Assembly (NCBI GenBank): GCA_027450185.1
Contig: DAIDKF010000002.1
Coordinates: 53,665-117,664 of the forward strand
Length of the DNA stretch: 64,000 nt
From: Granulicella sp.
Lineage (GTDB): Bacteria; Acidobacteriota; Terriglobia; Terriglobales; Acidobacteriaceae
Direction: 5' to 3'
Part shown: positions 53,041-62,383 of the stretch, one piece after another
Position numbering within the stretch: the first letter of the stretch is position 1
How the letters are laid out: each line of letters begins with the position of its first letter
Made by a program: the position numbers and the translations under genes
The notes under the pieces: model-generated
Database searches by the model: none
Seen by the model: the letters and a program-made list of their open reading frames with translations, nothing else
What the model was told of the DNA's origin: nothing

Positions 53041-54813
53041 ATGTTTACAGCCCGGAGAGAGTTTCTCAAATTGTCATGCGCCACGATGGCTGGGGCATTG
53101 ACCGGGCGATCATATGCCCAACAGGTAGGAGCCATGGGAGGCCGGGTGGTTGCAGCCCAGAAGAGGCCAGCCGCATCGAACCGTCCGTTCAATGCCAGCT
53201 TTGTTGATGTTGCGGCGGCGGCCGGTCTGCTGGCTCCGGTCATCTATGGTGGCGTTGACAATGACAAATACATCATCGAAGCGAACGGCTGTGGCTGCGC
53301 ATTTGTGGACTACGACAACGATGGATGGATTGATATCTTCCTGCTCAGCGGCACCCGGCTGAGCGGTGCCCCGCCGGGTGCGAGCAACCGGTTGTACAAG
53401 AACAACCGGGATGGAACATTTACCGATGTAACCAGGCAGGCGGGCCTGGAAGCGGTAGGATGGGCCAACTCGGTTTGCGTGGGCGACTATAACAATGACG
53501 GCTATGACGACCTGTTCTGCACGTACTTTGGGCAAAACCGGCTCTACCGGAATATGGGAGATGGAACGTTTCGAGACGTCACCAAAGAGGCTGGTTTGAT
53601 TGACTCGGAGGTGCGGTGGGGGGCGGGGTGCTCGTTTTTGGACTACAACCGAGATGGGCATCTTGACCTGTTCGTCTCCAACTATCTGAAGTTCGATTTC
53701 AGCAAAGTACCAGGTCCTGGAGCCGGCGCTAACTGCAACTTCAAAGGGATTCCAATCGAATGCGGGCCTCGTGGCCTTCCGTTCGGAAAACACTCACTGT
53801 ATCGCAATAATGGGGATGGAACGTTTACCGATGTCTCGAAGGAATCTGGTATTGGGCAGCCGTGGGCCAGTTACGGGATGACCGTCGTCTCCGCGGACTT
53901 CAATGAAGACGGTTGGCCTGATATCTATGTTGCTTCGGATTCAACACCGAGCCTGCTGTTTGTCAATCAGCGCGACGGGACCTTCAAGGAGCAGGGAGTA
54001 GAGAGCGGCGTAGCCCTGGGAAGCGACGGAGGCGAAGAGGCCGGCATGGGCGTAGGGGTGGGCGACTATGATCTGGATGGACACCTTGACATCTTCAAGA
54101 CACACTTTTCGGACGACACGGACGTGCTGTATCACAATGACGGCACGGGGAATTTTGACGATGTGACCCTGCAATCGAAGATTGGCGTGGAGACGCGTTT
54201 CGTGAGCTGGGGAACGGGCATTGTGGATCTGGATAATGATGGCTGGCCGGATATATTCTTTGTAACCGGAAGTGTGTATCCCAATGTTGGAAAGCTTCTG
54301 CCGCAGTATCCCGACAAGAGCCCGCGTATTCTATTTCGAAATCTGGGCAATGGCACCTTTGAAGAGATCGCGAATGCAGGACCTGGTGTTGCGGCTCTGC
54401 ACTCCAGCCGTGGCTGTGCGTTTGGGGACTTCGACAACGATGGAGATATGGACATCCTGATTCTCAACATGAATGAGCCGCCCTCACTGCTACGCAACGA
54501 TGTCGATGCGAAGCAACACTGGCTGAAGGTGAAGCTGATTGGTACGAAGTCGAATCGCAGCGCGATTGGAGCGCGAGTTCTCGCACGGTATTCAGGCCGC
54601 GTGCAGGCGCAGGAGGTCACCAGTCAGTCGAGCTACTATTCCTGCAATGACTTCCGGTTACATTTTGGGCTGGGCCAGGCGGCCGATGCAGACCTGACCA
54701 TTCACTGGCCGAGTGGAGTCGTCGAGCAATATCACTCCGTGAAATGCAATCAACTCGTCACCATCAAGGAGTCTCACGGCGTGGTACCAAATCTTGGGTG
54801 GGCACGTTCGTAA
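53041..54813 (+). CDS. Tat-exported FG-GAP repeat protein with ASPIC/UnbV C-terminus (CRTAC1-like)
   Basis: 590 residues. The N-terminus TARREFLKLSCATMAGAL is a twin-arginine signal, unlike the other three FG-GAP proteins here, which have Sec-type signals. Calcium-type blades follow (DYDNDGWIDIFLLSG, DYNNDGYDDLFCTYFG, DYNRDGHLDLFVSNY, DFNEDGWPDIYVASDS, DYDLDGHLDIFKTHFS, DLDNDGWPDIFFVTGS, DFDNDGDMDILILNMN), with NCNFKGIPIECGPRGLPFG in the disulphide loop. The end is SSYYSCNDFRLHFGLG and WPSGVVEQY. ATG at 53041; a TTG at 53029 sits too close to the AGGAGG. First gene of a two-gene operon with the TPR protein at 54876. Export in folded form suggests a cofactor or early calcium loading; this is inference. 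Confidence 0.86.
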   Translation: MFTARREFLKLSCATMAGALTGRSYAQQVGAMGGRVVAAQKRPAASNRPFNASFVDVAAAAGLLAPVIYGGVDNDKYIIEANGCGCAFVDYDNDGWIDIFLLSGTRLSGAPPGASNRLYKNNRDGTFTDVTRQAGLEAVGWANSVCVGDYNNDGYDDLFCTYFGQNRLYRNMGDGTFRDVTKEAGLIDSEVRWGAGCSFLDYNRDGHLDLFVSNYLKFDFSKVPGPGAGANCNFKGIPIECGPRGLPFGKHSLYRNNGDGTFTDVSKESGIGQPWASYGMTVVSADFNEDGWPDIYVASDSTPSLLFVNQRDGTFKEQGVESGVALGSDGGEEAGMGVGVGDYDLDGHLDIFKTHFSDDTDVLYHNDGTGNFDDVTLQSKIGVETRFVSWGTGIVDLDNDGWPDIFFVTGSVYPNVGKLLPQYPDKSPRILFRNLGNGTFEEIANAGPGVAALHSSRGCAFGDFDNDGDMDILILNMNEPPSLLRNDVDAKQHWLKVKLIGTKSNRSAIGARVLARYSGRVQAQEVTSQSSYYSCNDFRLHFGLGQAADADLTIHWPSGVVEQYHSVKCNQLVTIKESHGVVPNLGWARS

Positions 54814-54875
54814 CGCCTTTCGGTACTGATATGTCATTCGAAGTCGATCCTCATACAACCGGGAGCCGTATTCCG

Positions 54876-56408
54876 ATGCGCCAAAACATGTGGCGAGCCT
54901 CGTTGATTTTAGGCACATGTTTCGGCCACTGCGCATTCGGCATGAACGGGCAGCAAGTAACGATGCACAATCACGCTGTGGCGCCTGCTGAGAAGATTCA
55001 AGCCATAGAATCCGCCATCCGTGAACGGCAATATGATGACGCTGAGGGGTTGGCTTCGGCAGCATTGCGGATGGATCCCAACGACGCCCGGCTGTGGACG
55101 CTGGAGGGAATCGCATATTCGCTCAGTGGCAGAGATCAGGATGCATTGGCCGCGTTTGGTAAGGCGCTGAAGATATCTCCTACGAATGGGGCGGCGCTGA
55201 GAGGCGAGGTTCAACTGTATTACAAGTCCAGGGACAGACGCGCGACTCCGCTGCTGGAGGAGATCCTGAAGACGAACCCGGCGGACAGCACGGCGCGCGA
55301 GATGCTGGCAGTGCTTGAGGCAAGGGCAGGAGAGTGCGAGGCGGCGGATAGTCAGTTTGCTCTGCTGGGCACAGCGATCAACACGCATCCTGAATCTCTG
55401 GAAGCGTATGGAAATTGCCTGGTGCAGGCAGGGCACGCAGACCAGGCGGTGCCGATCTTCCAGCGACTGGCTGACCTGCTTCCGACAGCCGTCTATCCTC
55501 GCTACGATCTTGCTGTGGTGCTGGTGGAGTCCAGGCAAGACGAAGCAGCAATCAAGGTGCTTGATCCGCTGATGGCTGAGGACCCGTCGGATCCAGATGT
55601 GTTGAGCCTGGCTTCGGACGCGTATGAGGCCGTGGGCAATACCCCTAAGTCTGTGGCGCTACTGAGGCAGGCAATCATCCTGAGCCCAATGGACACGGGT
55701 TACTATACGTCCTTTGCCGCGCTCTGTTTGGACCACGAGTCGTATCAGGTGGGAATCGATATGATTCATGCTGGCCTGCAGCGCGTTCCTGATGATCCTT
55801 CGCTGTATCTTTCGTTGGGACTTTTGTATGCGCAACTGGCAAAATACGACGAAGCGGAAGCTGCCTTCAAGATGGCCGGACAGCTTGACGCGAAGCAGAG
55901 TATAAGTTCCTACGCGCTCGATCTTACGGAGATCCAGAAGAATCATTCGGAAGAGACGATTGCCAATATTCGCGACCAACTGAAGACTCATCCAAACAGT
56001 GCGTTGCTGCATTATCTTTTCGCAAAGCTGATTGTCGGCCAGGGAACGGATGCTGGCTCGAAGTTGTCCGGCGAGGCGCTGCAGTCTGCGTTGCTGGCGG
56101 TGAAGATTAAACCGGACATGACCGAAGCGAGAGATCTTCTGGCGATCATGTATACGGATAGAAACCAATTTGAACCCGCCATGGAGCAGTGTCGGCTGGC
56201 GTTGCAGTCGAATCCGGATGATCAGACGGCGATTTATCACCTGATCCTGGGTCTGCGACATTCGCAGAAGCCGCAGGATCGAGCGGAGGCGGCGACACTT
56301 GTGCAGCGTTTGTCGCAATTGCAGAAGGTTGGCCGACAGAAGGAGACCAACCGAAAGAAATTCACGCTCGTAGAAGAACAACCAACGCCGCAGGCCAAAT
56401 CGAACTGA
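54876..56408 (+). CDS. Secreted TPR protein
   Basis: 510 residues from the ATG at 54876, preceded by GGGAG; the open frame reaches back to 54744 over the end of the FG-GAP gene. Signal peptide MRQNMWRASLILGTCFGHCAFG. About ten TPR helix pairs (DARLWTLEGIAYSLSGRDQD, DPSLYLSLGLLYAQLAKYDE, MTEARDLLAIMYTDRNQFEP and others), with a less regular middle. It ends in a basic, Gln-rich tail. It lies 62 nt downstream of the FG-GAP gene, which fits the pattern elsewhere in this locus of FG-GAP proteins next to TPR domains. No enzymatic motif seen. Confidence 0.82.
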   Translation: MRQNMWRASLILGTCFGHCAFGMNGQQVTMHNHAVAPAEKIQAIESAIRERQYDDAEGLASAALRMDPNDARLWTLEGIAYSLSGRDQDALAAFGKALKISPTNGAALRGEVQLYYKSRDRRATPLLEEILKTNPADSTAREMLAVLEARAGECEAADSQFALLGTAINTHPESLEAYGNCLVQAGHADQAVPIFQRLADLLPTAVYPRYDLAVVLVESRQDEAAIKVLDPLMAEDPSDPDVLSLASDAYEAVGNTPKSVALLRQAIILSPMDTGYYTSFAALCLDHESYQVGIDMIHAGLQRVPDDPSLYLSLGLLYAQLAKYDEAEAAFKMAGQLDAKQSISSYALDLTEIQKNHSEETIANIRDQLKTHPNSALLHYLFAKLIVGQGTDAGSKLSGEALQSALLAVKIKPDMTEARDLLAIMYTDRNQFEPAMEQCRLALQSNPDDQTAIYHLILGLRHSQKPQDRAEAATLVQRLSQLQKVGRQKETNRKKFTLVEEQPTPQAKSN

Positions 56409-56801
56409 TGCAAAAGGCAGACGAGACGAACCAAACGGTAAACCTTTCGGCGGAGCCGTTGCCGGAGCGCCCGGGGCAGCCCTTTCAAGCAGGCCACCCC
56501 TGGGATTGGCGAGGTCTCCTCCATCGCCTCAGCGTCGATACCCCGCTGGAGAAAGAAAGCGGTCACTTCTCCAATTTCATAACGAGGGGATCTGTTCCGT
56601 CGCTTGCTACAGGAGCGGTCTTAAATTAACAGAACCTTACACGCATGAAGCGGCGAAAGATGGAGAAATTGTGCCGTCTCCATCAAAAGGTTGATCCGCA
56701 TATTGAGTTTTGGGGCTATTTTGGGGAGCAACTATTGCTTGATCTCCGTGAGATAGGATGACGGCGGTTCGGCGTCAGAGGAAAGGAACACCTTCGAAGA
56801 A
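56409..56801. other. Intergenic region ahead of module B
   Basis: 393 nt. A plus-strand frame of 73 codons starts at 56408 but shows no ribosome-binding site and no protein-like pattern. A perfect 8-bp stem-loop lies at 56659-56684 (GATGGAGA / TCTCCATC). CGGTAAACC at 56436-56444 weakly recalls the operator dyads in reverse. No TTGACA promoter was found for the gene at 56802. Confidence 0.45.
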
Positions 56802-58670
56802 ATGGCATGTTTACATACCACTGCACACCGGATTCTCGTCGTCGCCGCATGGTTGATGTTGAGCACAGCGCCGCTCCTGGCGCAGACACCCCTGGAGTCG
56901 CAGACCGAGAAGCCGCAGGAGGGAGCGCAGCCGGCAGCGAATGGAGGCTCCAGCACGGCGGGCGTGTTTGCGCCGGAGCTGGATGCGCATCATCTTCCCA
57001 TCACGCAGGGAGGAACGGTGAAGAGCGGCCCGATCGTCTATCAGGACATGGCGGCAAAGGCCGGCCTTACGAAGTGGCACCACGTGATGGGTACGCCCAA
57101 TAAGCAGTACATCCTGGAGAGCATCGGCTCCGGGGTGGGGCTGCTGGACTATGACAACGACGGGTGGCTGGACATCTACCTGGTGAACGGGAGTACGCAG
57201 GCGGCCGTGGACGGCAAGGCAATGCCACCGCATGCGGCGCTGTTCCACAATAACCACGATGGGACGTTTACCGACGTGACGGAGAAGGCCGGCGTGGGCA
57301 ACGACCGCTGGGGGTTCGGCGTGGCCGTGGGCGACTACGACAACGATGGCTGGCCCGACCTTTATGTGACGAACTTCGGCAAGAACCGGCTCTACCACAA
57401 CAATCACGATGGGACGTTCACGGATGTGGCGGAGAAGGCGGGAGTCGCGCTGGGAAACTGGTCGACGGGTGCGACATGGGGAGATTATGACGGGGATGGG
57501 AGGCTGGATCTGTTCGTTCCGGGCTACGTTCACTACGATCTGAAGTCGCAGATGAGCGACACCGACGCGCTGCCACTATCGTTCTGCAGCTATCGAGGCG
57601 TGCGGACGTACTGCGGTCCGCGCGGGCTGCCGGGTGAGAGCGATCACCTGTTCCACAACAATGGCGATGGCACGTTTACCGACGTCAGCGAAAGGGCGGG
57701 AGTTAACGATAAAGCTGGCTACTATGGGCTTTCTTCGGTGTTCATCGATGTGAATGATGATGGCAGGCTCGATCTTCTGGTGGCCAATGACTCGACACCG
57801 AACTACCTCTATATCAACAAGGGGGATGGAACGTTCGAGGACCAGAGCTATGCGTCGGGGTATGCGCTGAATAAGGATGGCCGCGAGACTGCATCGATGG
57901 GAATCGCAGTAGGAGACTATCGCAACAATGGGCGGATCGACATCTTCAACACGACCTTCTCGGACGACTACAAGGTGCTGTATCGCAATGACGGCGACGC
58001 CAACTTTACCGACGTCAGCGATGACACCCACATCGCGGATATAACCATCCCCTTCCTGGGATGGGGCACGGCATTTCTGGACTACGACAACGATGGATGG
58101 AAGGACCTGCTGGAGGTGAACGGACATGTGTATCGCGGCGCCGACACCTACAACTGGGGAACGAGTTGGGCGGAGCGGCCGCTGTTGTTCCACAACATTG
58201 AGGGCAAGCGGTTGGAGCCGGTCGCGGCAGTGGAGGGCACTGGGCTGGCGGAGGCGATGGCGTCGCGCGGGATGGCTGTGGGTGACCTCTTCAACGATGG
58301 GCGCATGGACGCGGTGGTGAACAACATGGACTCGGTGCCGGCGTTGCTGGTGGATGTGGATGCGAACAAGAATCACTGGGTAGCGTTCAAGCTGGTCGGC
58401 GGACCCAAGAGTCCGCGGGATGCGATTGGAGCGACGCTGTGGTTGACCGCGAATGGGATGCGGCAGCGCGCGGATGTGTTCTCGGGCGGAAGCTTTGCCT
58501 CGACCTCGGACATGCGGCCACACTTCGGGCTGGGCCCAGCGACGAAGGTGGATGCGCTGGAGGTTCACTGGCCCAGCGGTGCGATGGAACAGTTTGCCGT
58601 GCCGCAGATCGATCGGATCGTGACCCTTACGGAGGGTCAGGGAAGACCGGTGACGCCCACAAAGCCATGA
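56802..58670 (+). CDS. Secreted FG-GAP/VCBS repeat protein with ASPIC/UnbV C-terminus (CRTAC1-like), module B
   Basis: 622 residues, signal peptide ~1-28 (MACLHTTAHRILVVAAWLML, cleavage near LAQ). The domain plan is the same as the gene at 36340. Long stretches are nearly identical, for example EKAGVALGNWSTGATWGDYD and GRLDLFVPGYVHYDL. The disulphide loop is FCSYRGVRTYCGPRGLPG. Seven or more DxDxDG blades and the ASPIC end (GGSFASTSDMRPHFGLG, WPSGAMEQF). The third and fourth lines of evidence for duplication are the two cytochrome genes downstream, in the same order as module A. 154 nt separate it from the pentahaem gene. ATG at 56802 with GAAGAA or the more distant AAAGGA upstream. Confidence 0.87.
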   Translation: MACLHTTAHRILVVAAWLMLSTAPLLAQTPLESQTEKPQEGAQPAANGGSSTAGVFAPELDAHHLPITQGGTVKSGPIVYQDMAAKAGLTKWHHVMGTPNKQYILESIGSGVGLLDYDNDGWLDIYLVNGSTQAAVDGKAMPPHAALFHNNHDGTFTDVTEKAGVGNDRWGFGVAVGDYDNDGWPDLYVTNFGKNRLYHNNHDGTFTDVAEKAGVALGNWSTGATWGDYDGDGRLDLFVPGYVHYDLKSQMSDTDALPLSFCSYRGVRTYCGPRGLPGESDHLFHNNGDGTFTDVSERAGVNDKAGYYGLSSVFIDVNDDGRLDLLVANDSTPNYLYINKGDGTFEDQSYASGYALNKDGRETASMGIAVGDYRNNGRIDIFNTTFSDDYKVLYRNDGDANFTDVSDDTHIADITIPFLGWGTAFLDYDNDGWKDLLEVNGHVYRGADTYNWGTSWAERPLLFHNIEGKRLEPVAAVEGTGLAEAMASRGMAVGDLFNDGRMDAVVNNMDSVPALLVDVDANKNHWVAFKLVGGPKSPRDAIGATLWLTANGMRQRADVFSGGSFASTSDMRPHFGLGPATKVDALEVHWPSGAMEQFAVPQIDRIVTLTEGQGRPVTPTKP

Positions 58671-58824
58671 ATACCGGAGGACTGCAGCCGTGTGAATTGC
58701 AGTCTGACATACAACTTTGGATTGAGATATTTCCCTATCACTTGGTCTACTGACAACGATGGAATCCGTGCTGTACGCTCGATCATACTTTGCTGAATTA
58801 ACGGAATATTGTAGAGGATCTGCG

Positions 58825-61137
58825 ATGTCGATTTGCCGGCTCTCCCACGAGCATATCCCACGCATGCTGGCTGGTGCGATTGCGGCTTCCTTCCTGCTGG
58901 CGATTCCTGCATCAGCGCAGACCGCCGGAGATGCGGACGGCGCCAACCAGGCACGCACAGCCTACAGCCAGAAGATTGCGAAGGGGTACAGCGTTCACTT
59001 CGGTACCGGACATCCCTTTCTGCCGTCGAACATGACGACGGACAATGGTGAGTTCATTGACCCGCAGAGCTATCCGACGGCGGAGTACTGCGGCCACTGC
59101 CACAAGGAAGCGCACGCGGAGTGGAGGCAGTCGGCACACTCGAACTCGGTTCGGCCGGTGTGGTATCAGCGCAATGTGAACACGCTGAACGATGAGAAGG
59201 GGATCAGTTTTTCGCGGCACTGCGAGGGCTGCCATAATCCGACGGCGGTGGCTGCGGGAGCGCTGACCGATGGGGCTGCGCGCATGCGGCCTTATGATGC
59301 GGATGGGATTACGTGCATGGTGTGCCACTCGATCCAGTCGGTGAGCAAGTACGGCACCGGAAGCTATGTGCTGGCTGAGCCGGCGGTGATGCTGGATGCG
59401 AATGGCAAGCCAATCCATGGGCAGGTATCAGACGCTGAGATTCTGGCGCATCTGGACCGGCATTCTGCAGCGGTGATGAAACCGTTTTACAAGACGCCGG
59501 AGTTCTGCGAGTCGTGCCACAAGGCAGCGCTGCCGGGGATTCTGGATAGTTACAAGTGGCTGCGGGCGTTTGCGGTCTATGACGAGTGGCAGAACTCTGC
59601 GTTTTCGCAGCAGTCCCCGCTCCCCTTCTATAAGAAGCCCGTGGTCTCAACCTGCCAGACGTGCCACATGCAGCGCGAAGAGTTGACGGCGCTCTCCGAT
59701 CCGGGCGCGAAGGATGGGAAGCTGGCATCGCACCGCTGGGCGGCTGCAAATTCGCTGATTCCTGCCTACTATCACTTTGAAGAACAGTCCAGGCGCGTAG
59801 CCGCATTTTTGAAGAATGGCGTGGTGAATGTCGATCTCTTTGCCGTGGAACCGGACGCGCCCGCAACGGAGCAGACAAAGCTGATTGCACCTCTGGGGAC
59901 AGCGCAGTTTTCGCTGAACGCAGGACAGCGCGTTACGGTTTCGGTGGTGATCCAGAACAAGGGTACAGGGCATTCGCTGGTGCCCGAGCAGCGCGACTTC
60001 TATGAGGCGTGGGTGGCCTTCACGGTAAAGGATGCAGCCGGCAAGATCATTGCGCGGAGCGGCTACATCGAGCCGAACGGATCGCTGGATCCGGCCGCGC
60101 ACAGCTTTACGAACCGGCTGATCAACAAGCATGGCCAGTTAAACGATCTGCATCAGGTGTGGGACAACCGCGTGCTTGCTTATAACAACACGATCCAATC
60201 TGGACGTTCGCAACTCATCCGATATGCGTTCACTATGCCGCGTACGAGTGGACCGGTGAGTGTGACCGCGGCGGTGCTGTACCGGCGCTTCGACGAGCAC
60301 TTCATCGACTACGTAATGAAGATGCCGGAGGGCATGCACTATCAACAGCCGATCATTGAGATGGCCAGCACGACGCGGACGTTCAATGTGGGAAGCAATG
60401 CGGCGACAAAGCCCATGGAGGATGAAAATCCGGAGTGGATGCGGTGGAACAACTACGGCATCGGGCTCCTAGACGCACAGCAGTATGCGGCCAGTGTGAA
60501 TGCGTTCGAGCAGGTTGCAAAGCTTCGCCCGGAGTATGCAGACGCACCGACGAATATTGCGATCGCCTATATCCAGTGGGAGAAGTACAACGACGCCGTG
60601 CCGTATCTGGAGCGGTCGCTGGCGCTTGCAAAGGACAACGCGCGTGCGCTGTATTATCTTGCGCTGGTGCAACGTAATCAGGGCAGGGTGGATGAAGCGA
60701 TCGTCAATCTGCAGAAGGTTGAGGCGCAGTTCCCGCGGTCGATCGACGCACACCGCGAGCTGGGCTTCTCCTTTTACCAGGAGCACAAGTATGAGCTGGC
60801 GCGCGCCGAGTATGAGAGCGTGCAATCGATCGAACCGGACGATCTGGCGGCGCACTACAATCTGGCGATCGTGTATCGGCGGCTGGGAATGAAGGCTAAA
60901 GCCAGCGTTGAGGCGGCCGCGTTTGCTGATGAGAAGGATGATCCGACGGCGAGCACCTTCGCGCTGGAGTACCTGCGCAAGCATCATGAGGCTGCGCAGG
61001 AGAGTATTCCGTGGCACGTGCATGACCTGGATGCGCGGAGCGAGAGCGAGCACCGGGCCGCGGCGAACGCGGTTGTAACTATATCTCCCCCTGCGCAGGC
61101 GCCACAAGGCGGAGTCGGCGCTTCCGGCGGAAGGTGA
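58825..61137 (+). CDS. Pentahaem cytochrome c fused to C-terminal TPR domain, module B
   Basis: 770 residues, signal peptide ~1-32 (GAIAASFLLAIPASAQ). Haem sites CGHCH 89-93, CEGCH 133-137, CMVCH 164-168, CESCH 228-232 and CQTCH 277-281 have the same spacing as in the module A protein. The beta-rich domain (QNKGTGHSLVPEQRDFYEAW, LAYNNTIQSGRSQL) and the TPR domain (NNYGIGLLDAQQYAASVNAF, ARALYYLALVQRNQGRVDEA) also correspond. A Pro/Gly-rich tail of about 20 residues is extra. I use ATG 58825 with AGAGG upstream, not 58759. The stop overlaps the next gene. Expected location: periplasm or outer surface; partner redox enzymes not identified. Confidence 0.88.
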   Translation: MSICRLSHEHIPRMLAGAIAASFLLAIPASAQTAGDADGANQARTAYSQKIAKGYSVHFGTGHPFLPSNMTTDNGEFIDPQSYPTAEYCGHCHKEAHAEWRQSAHSNSVRPVWYQRNVNTLNDEKGISFSRHCEGCHNPTAVAAGALTDGAARMRPYDADGITCMVCHSIQSVSKYGTGSYVLAEPAVMLDANGKPIHGQVSDAEILAHLDRHSAAVMKPFYKTPEFCESCHKAALPGILDSYKWLRAFAVYDEWQNSAFSQQSPLPFYKKPVVSTCQTCHMQREELTALSDPGAKDGKLASHRWAAANSLIPAYYHFEEQSRRVAAFLKNGVVNVDLFAVEPDAPATEQTKLIAPLGTAQFSLNAGQRVTVSVVIQNKGTGHSLVPEQRDFYEAWVAFTVKDAAGKIIARSGYIEPNGSLDPAAHSFTNRLINKHGQLNDLHQVWDNRVLAYNNTIQSGRSQLIRYAFTMPRTSGPVSVTAAVLYRRFDEHFIDYVMKMPEGMHYQQPIIEMASTTRTFNVGSNAATKPMEDENPEWMRWNNYGIGLLDAQQYAASVNAFEQVAKLRPEYADAPTNIAIAYIQWEKYNDAVPYLERSLALAKDNARALYYLALVQRNQGRVDEAIVNLQKVEAQFPRSIDAHRELGFSFYQEHKYELARAEYESVQSIEPDDLAAHYNLAIVYRRLGMKAKASVEAAAFADEKDDPTASTFALEYLRKHHEAAQESIPWHVHDLDARSESEHRAAANAVVTISPPAQAPQGGVGASGGR

Positions 61138-61556
61138 TGGCAACGATGCGAATGGTTTCAAGAAATTTTGTTGGCTGCATGGTGGCAGTGTTTGCAGTGA
61201 TGATGTTGAGCATGACGCGGCCAGTGACGCCGGTAGCGGCGAACTCGAAGGCGAAGGAGAGTGGAGCAGCTCTGTTTGCAGCGCGAGGCTGCGCGCATTG
61301 TCACGGAGCGGCTGGAGTGGGAGGGGCCAAGGGCCCGGACCTTCAACTGGTACGCAAGCGCATGAACAAGAAGCAGATTCGAGAACAGATTGTGGATGGT
61401 GGAAAATCGATGCCGGAGTTTGGAGACGTGCTGACATCACAGGAGATCAGCGACCTGATCGCCTATCTGCGCGCCCGGCGGAAGGTGATCGTGATGGCTC
61501 CAAAGCCGCTTTTTGCAGCGCCGCCGCCTGCGGCCGCAAGTTCCGACCTGGATTGA
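61137..61556 (+). CDS. Small monohaem cytochrome c, module B
   Basis: 139 residues. Clear signal peptide (NFVGCMVAVFAVMMLSM). The class I cytochrome core has CAHCH at 52-56, GGAKGPDLQLVR after it, axial methionine probably Met92 in GGKSMPEFGD and the final helix LTSQEISDLIAYLRARR. This is the form of the cytochrome domains that pair with dehydrogenases. A Pro/Ala tail ends the protein. The ATG at 61137 shares a base with the pentahaem stop (TGATG); a GTG at 61134 is also possible. Counterpart of the gene at 40601. Likely exchanges electrons with the pentahaem protein. Confidence 0.88.
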   Translation: MATMRMVSRNFVGCMVAVFAVMMLSMTRPVTPVAANSKAKESGAALFAARGCAHCHGAAGVGGAKGPDLQLVRKRMNKKQIREQIVDGGKSMPEFGDVLTSQEISDLIAYLRARRKVIVMAPKPLFAAPPPAAASSDLD

Positions 61557-61703
61557 CTTGACGGTCGAGGTGGAGATGCAGCATAAGCGTGGCGTGACGT
61601 GGGAGATAAAGCTGCCGGGCTGTCCATCGTTGCGGAGGCCATACGCGCCAGACGGCTGATGGCGTTGCAAGCATTACCGAAGCATCCGTATGATGAGGTC
61701 TCG

Positions 61704-62279
61704 ATGCGAAAAGTATATTCACCGCTCCACTATGTTGTGACGTTTGTCGTGCTGGGCAGTCTCTGGACTCGGCCCTGCTCCGGTGCGCTGGCACAAGCAG
61801 CAGCAGACCTCTCCACAACTTCGTCGAACTCCGCGAAGGTCGGCGTGCTGGATCGGGTGCAGGCTTCGGCGATTCTGCCAGTGTCAGTGTTCTATGCCGG
61901 ACAGAGCGCTCCGGTGCAGGGTCGGAACTCGGGTGGAATCCGCTTTGATGGGGGCAAGCTGACACTGGTGGCGCTGGTAGATACAGCCGGCTACTCCTCC
62001 GGAGTACAGCAGACCTACCAGGGATACCTGCTGACGGAGGTGGCGCTAAAGATCGGCGACAAAACGCTGGCCCCAGGCGCCTATGGCTTCGGTTTTGTAG
62101 CGGGCAACCGCATGGTGGTGATGGATCTTGGCGGCAACGAGATTCTGCGCACAGCTACGATTCGTGATGAGCACATGATGCGGCCGACTCCACTACAGAT
62201 GGAGGCCGATACGTTGGCGCCTGGGCACTATCGTTTGTATCTTGGCCGCACCTACGTCACGCTGTTCGCAGCGCCATAG
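61704..62279 (+). CDS. Secreted protein of unknown function
   Basis: 191 residues from ATG 61704 (GAGG upstream); signal peptide ~1-27 (VVTFVVLGSLWTRPCSGALA). The mature part is beta-rich: KLTLVALVDTAGYSS, YQGYLLTEVALKIGDKTLAPG, AYGFGFVAGNRMVVMDLGG, APGHYRLYLGRTYVTLF. The pattern of an extract-like strand, then LAPGAYGFG, then a closing LYLGR strand is shared with the protein encoded convergently at 62384, so the two may be distant paralogues. A possible promoter (TTGACG at 61558-61563, CATAAG 18 nt later) precedes it. Family not recognised; a small beta-sandwich binding protein is the best guess. Confidence 0.65.
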   Translation: MRKVYSPLHYVVTFVVLGSLWTRPCSGALAQAAADLSTTSSNSAKVGVLDRVQASAILPVSVFYAGQSAPVQGRNSGGIRFDGGKLTLVALVDTAGYSSGVQQTYQGYLLTEVALKIGDKTLAPGAYGFGFVAGNRMVVMDLGGNEILRTATIRDEHMMRPTPLQMEADTLAPGHYRLYLGRTYVTLFAAP

Positions 62280-62383
62280 ACCGACCCTGAATGACCCGTC
62301 GGGGAAGCGACGAGAGACCAGCGCACATCTACTGCCATCATCCCCATGGCCGCCTCGCGCCAGCAGATTTCGTGCAGCAAGGC

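Noticed and set aside
56436..56444. CGGTAAACC as a seventh operator site
   Set aside because: Only a half match, more than 350 nt from the next start and with no promoter beside it.
56408..56629. 73-codon plus-strand frame overlapping the TPR gene stop
   Set aside because: Shares one base with the stop but lacks a ribosome-binding site, signal or recognisable fold.
57576..58958. 460-codon minus-strand open frame opposite the module B FG-GAP gene
   Set aside because: Repeats of IVVVV and similar mirror the DxDxDG codons of the real gene on the other strand.
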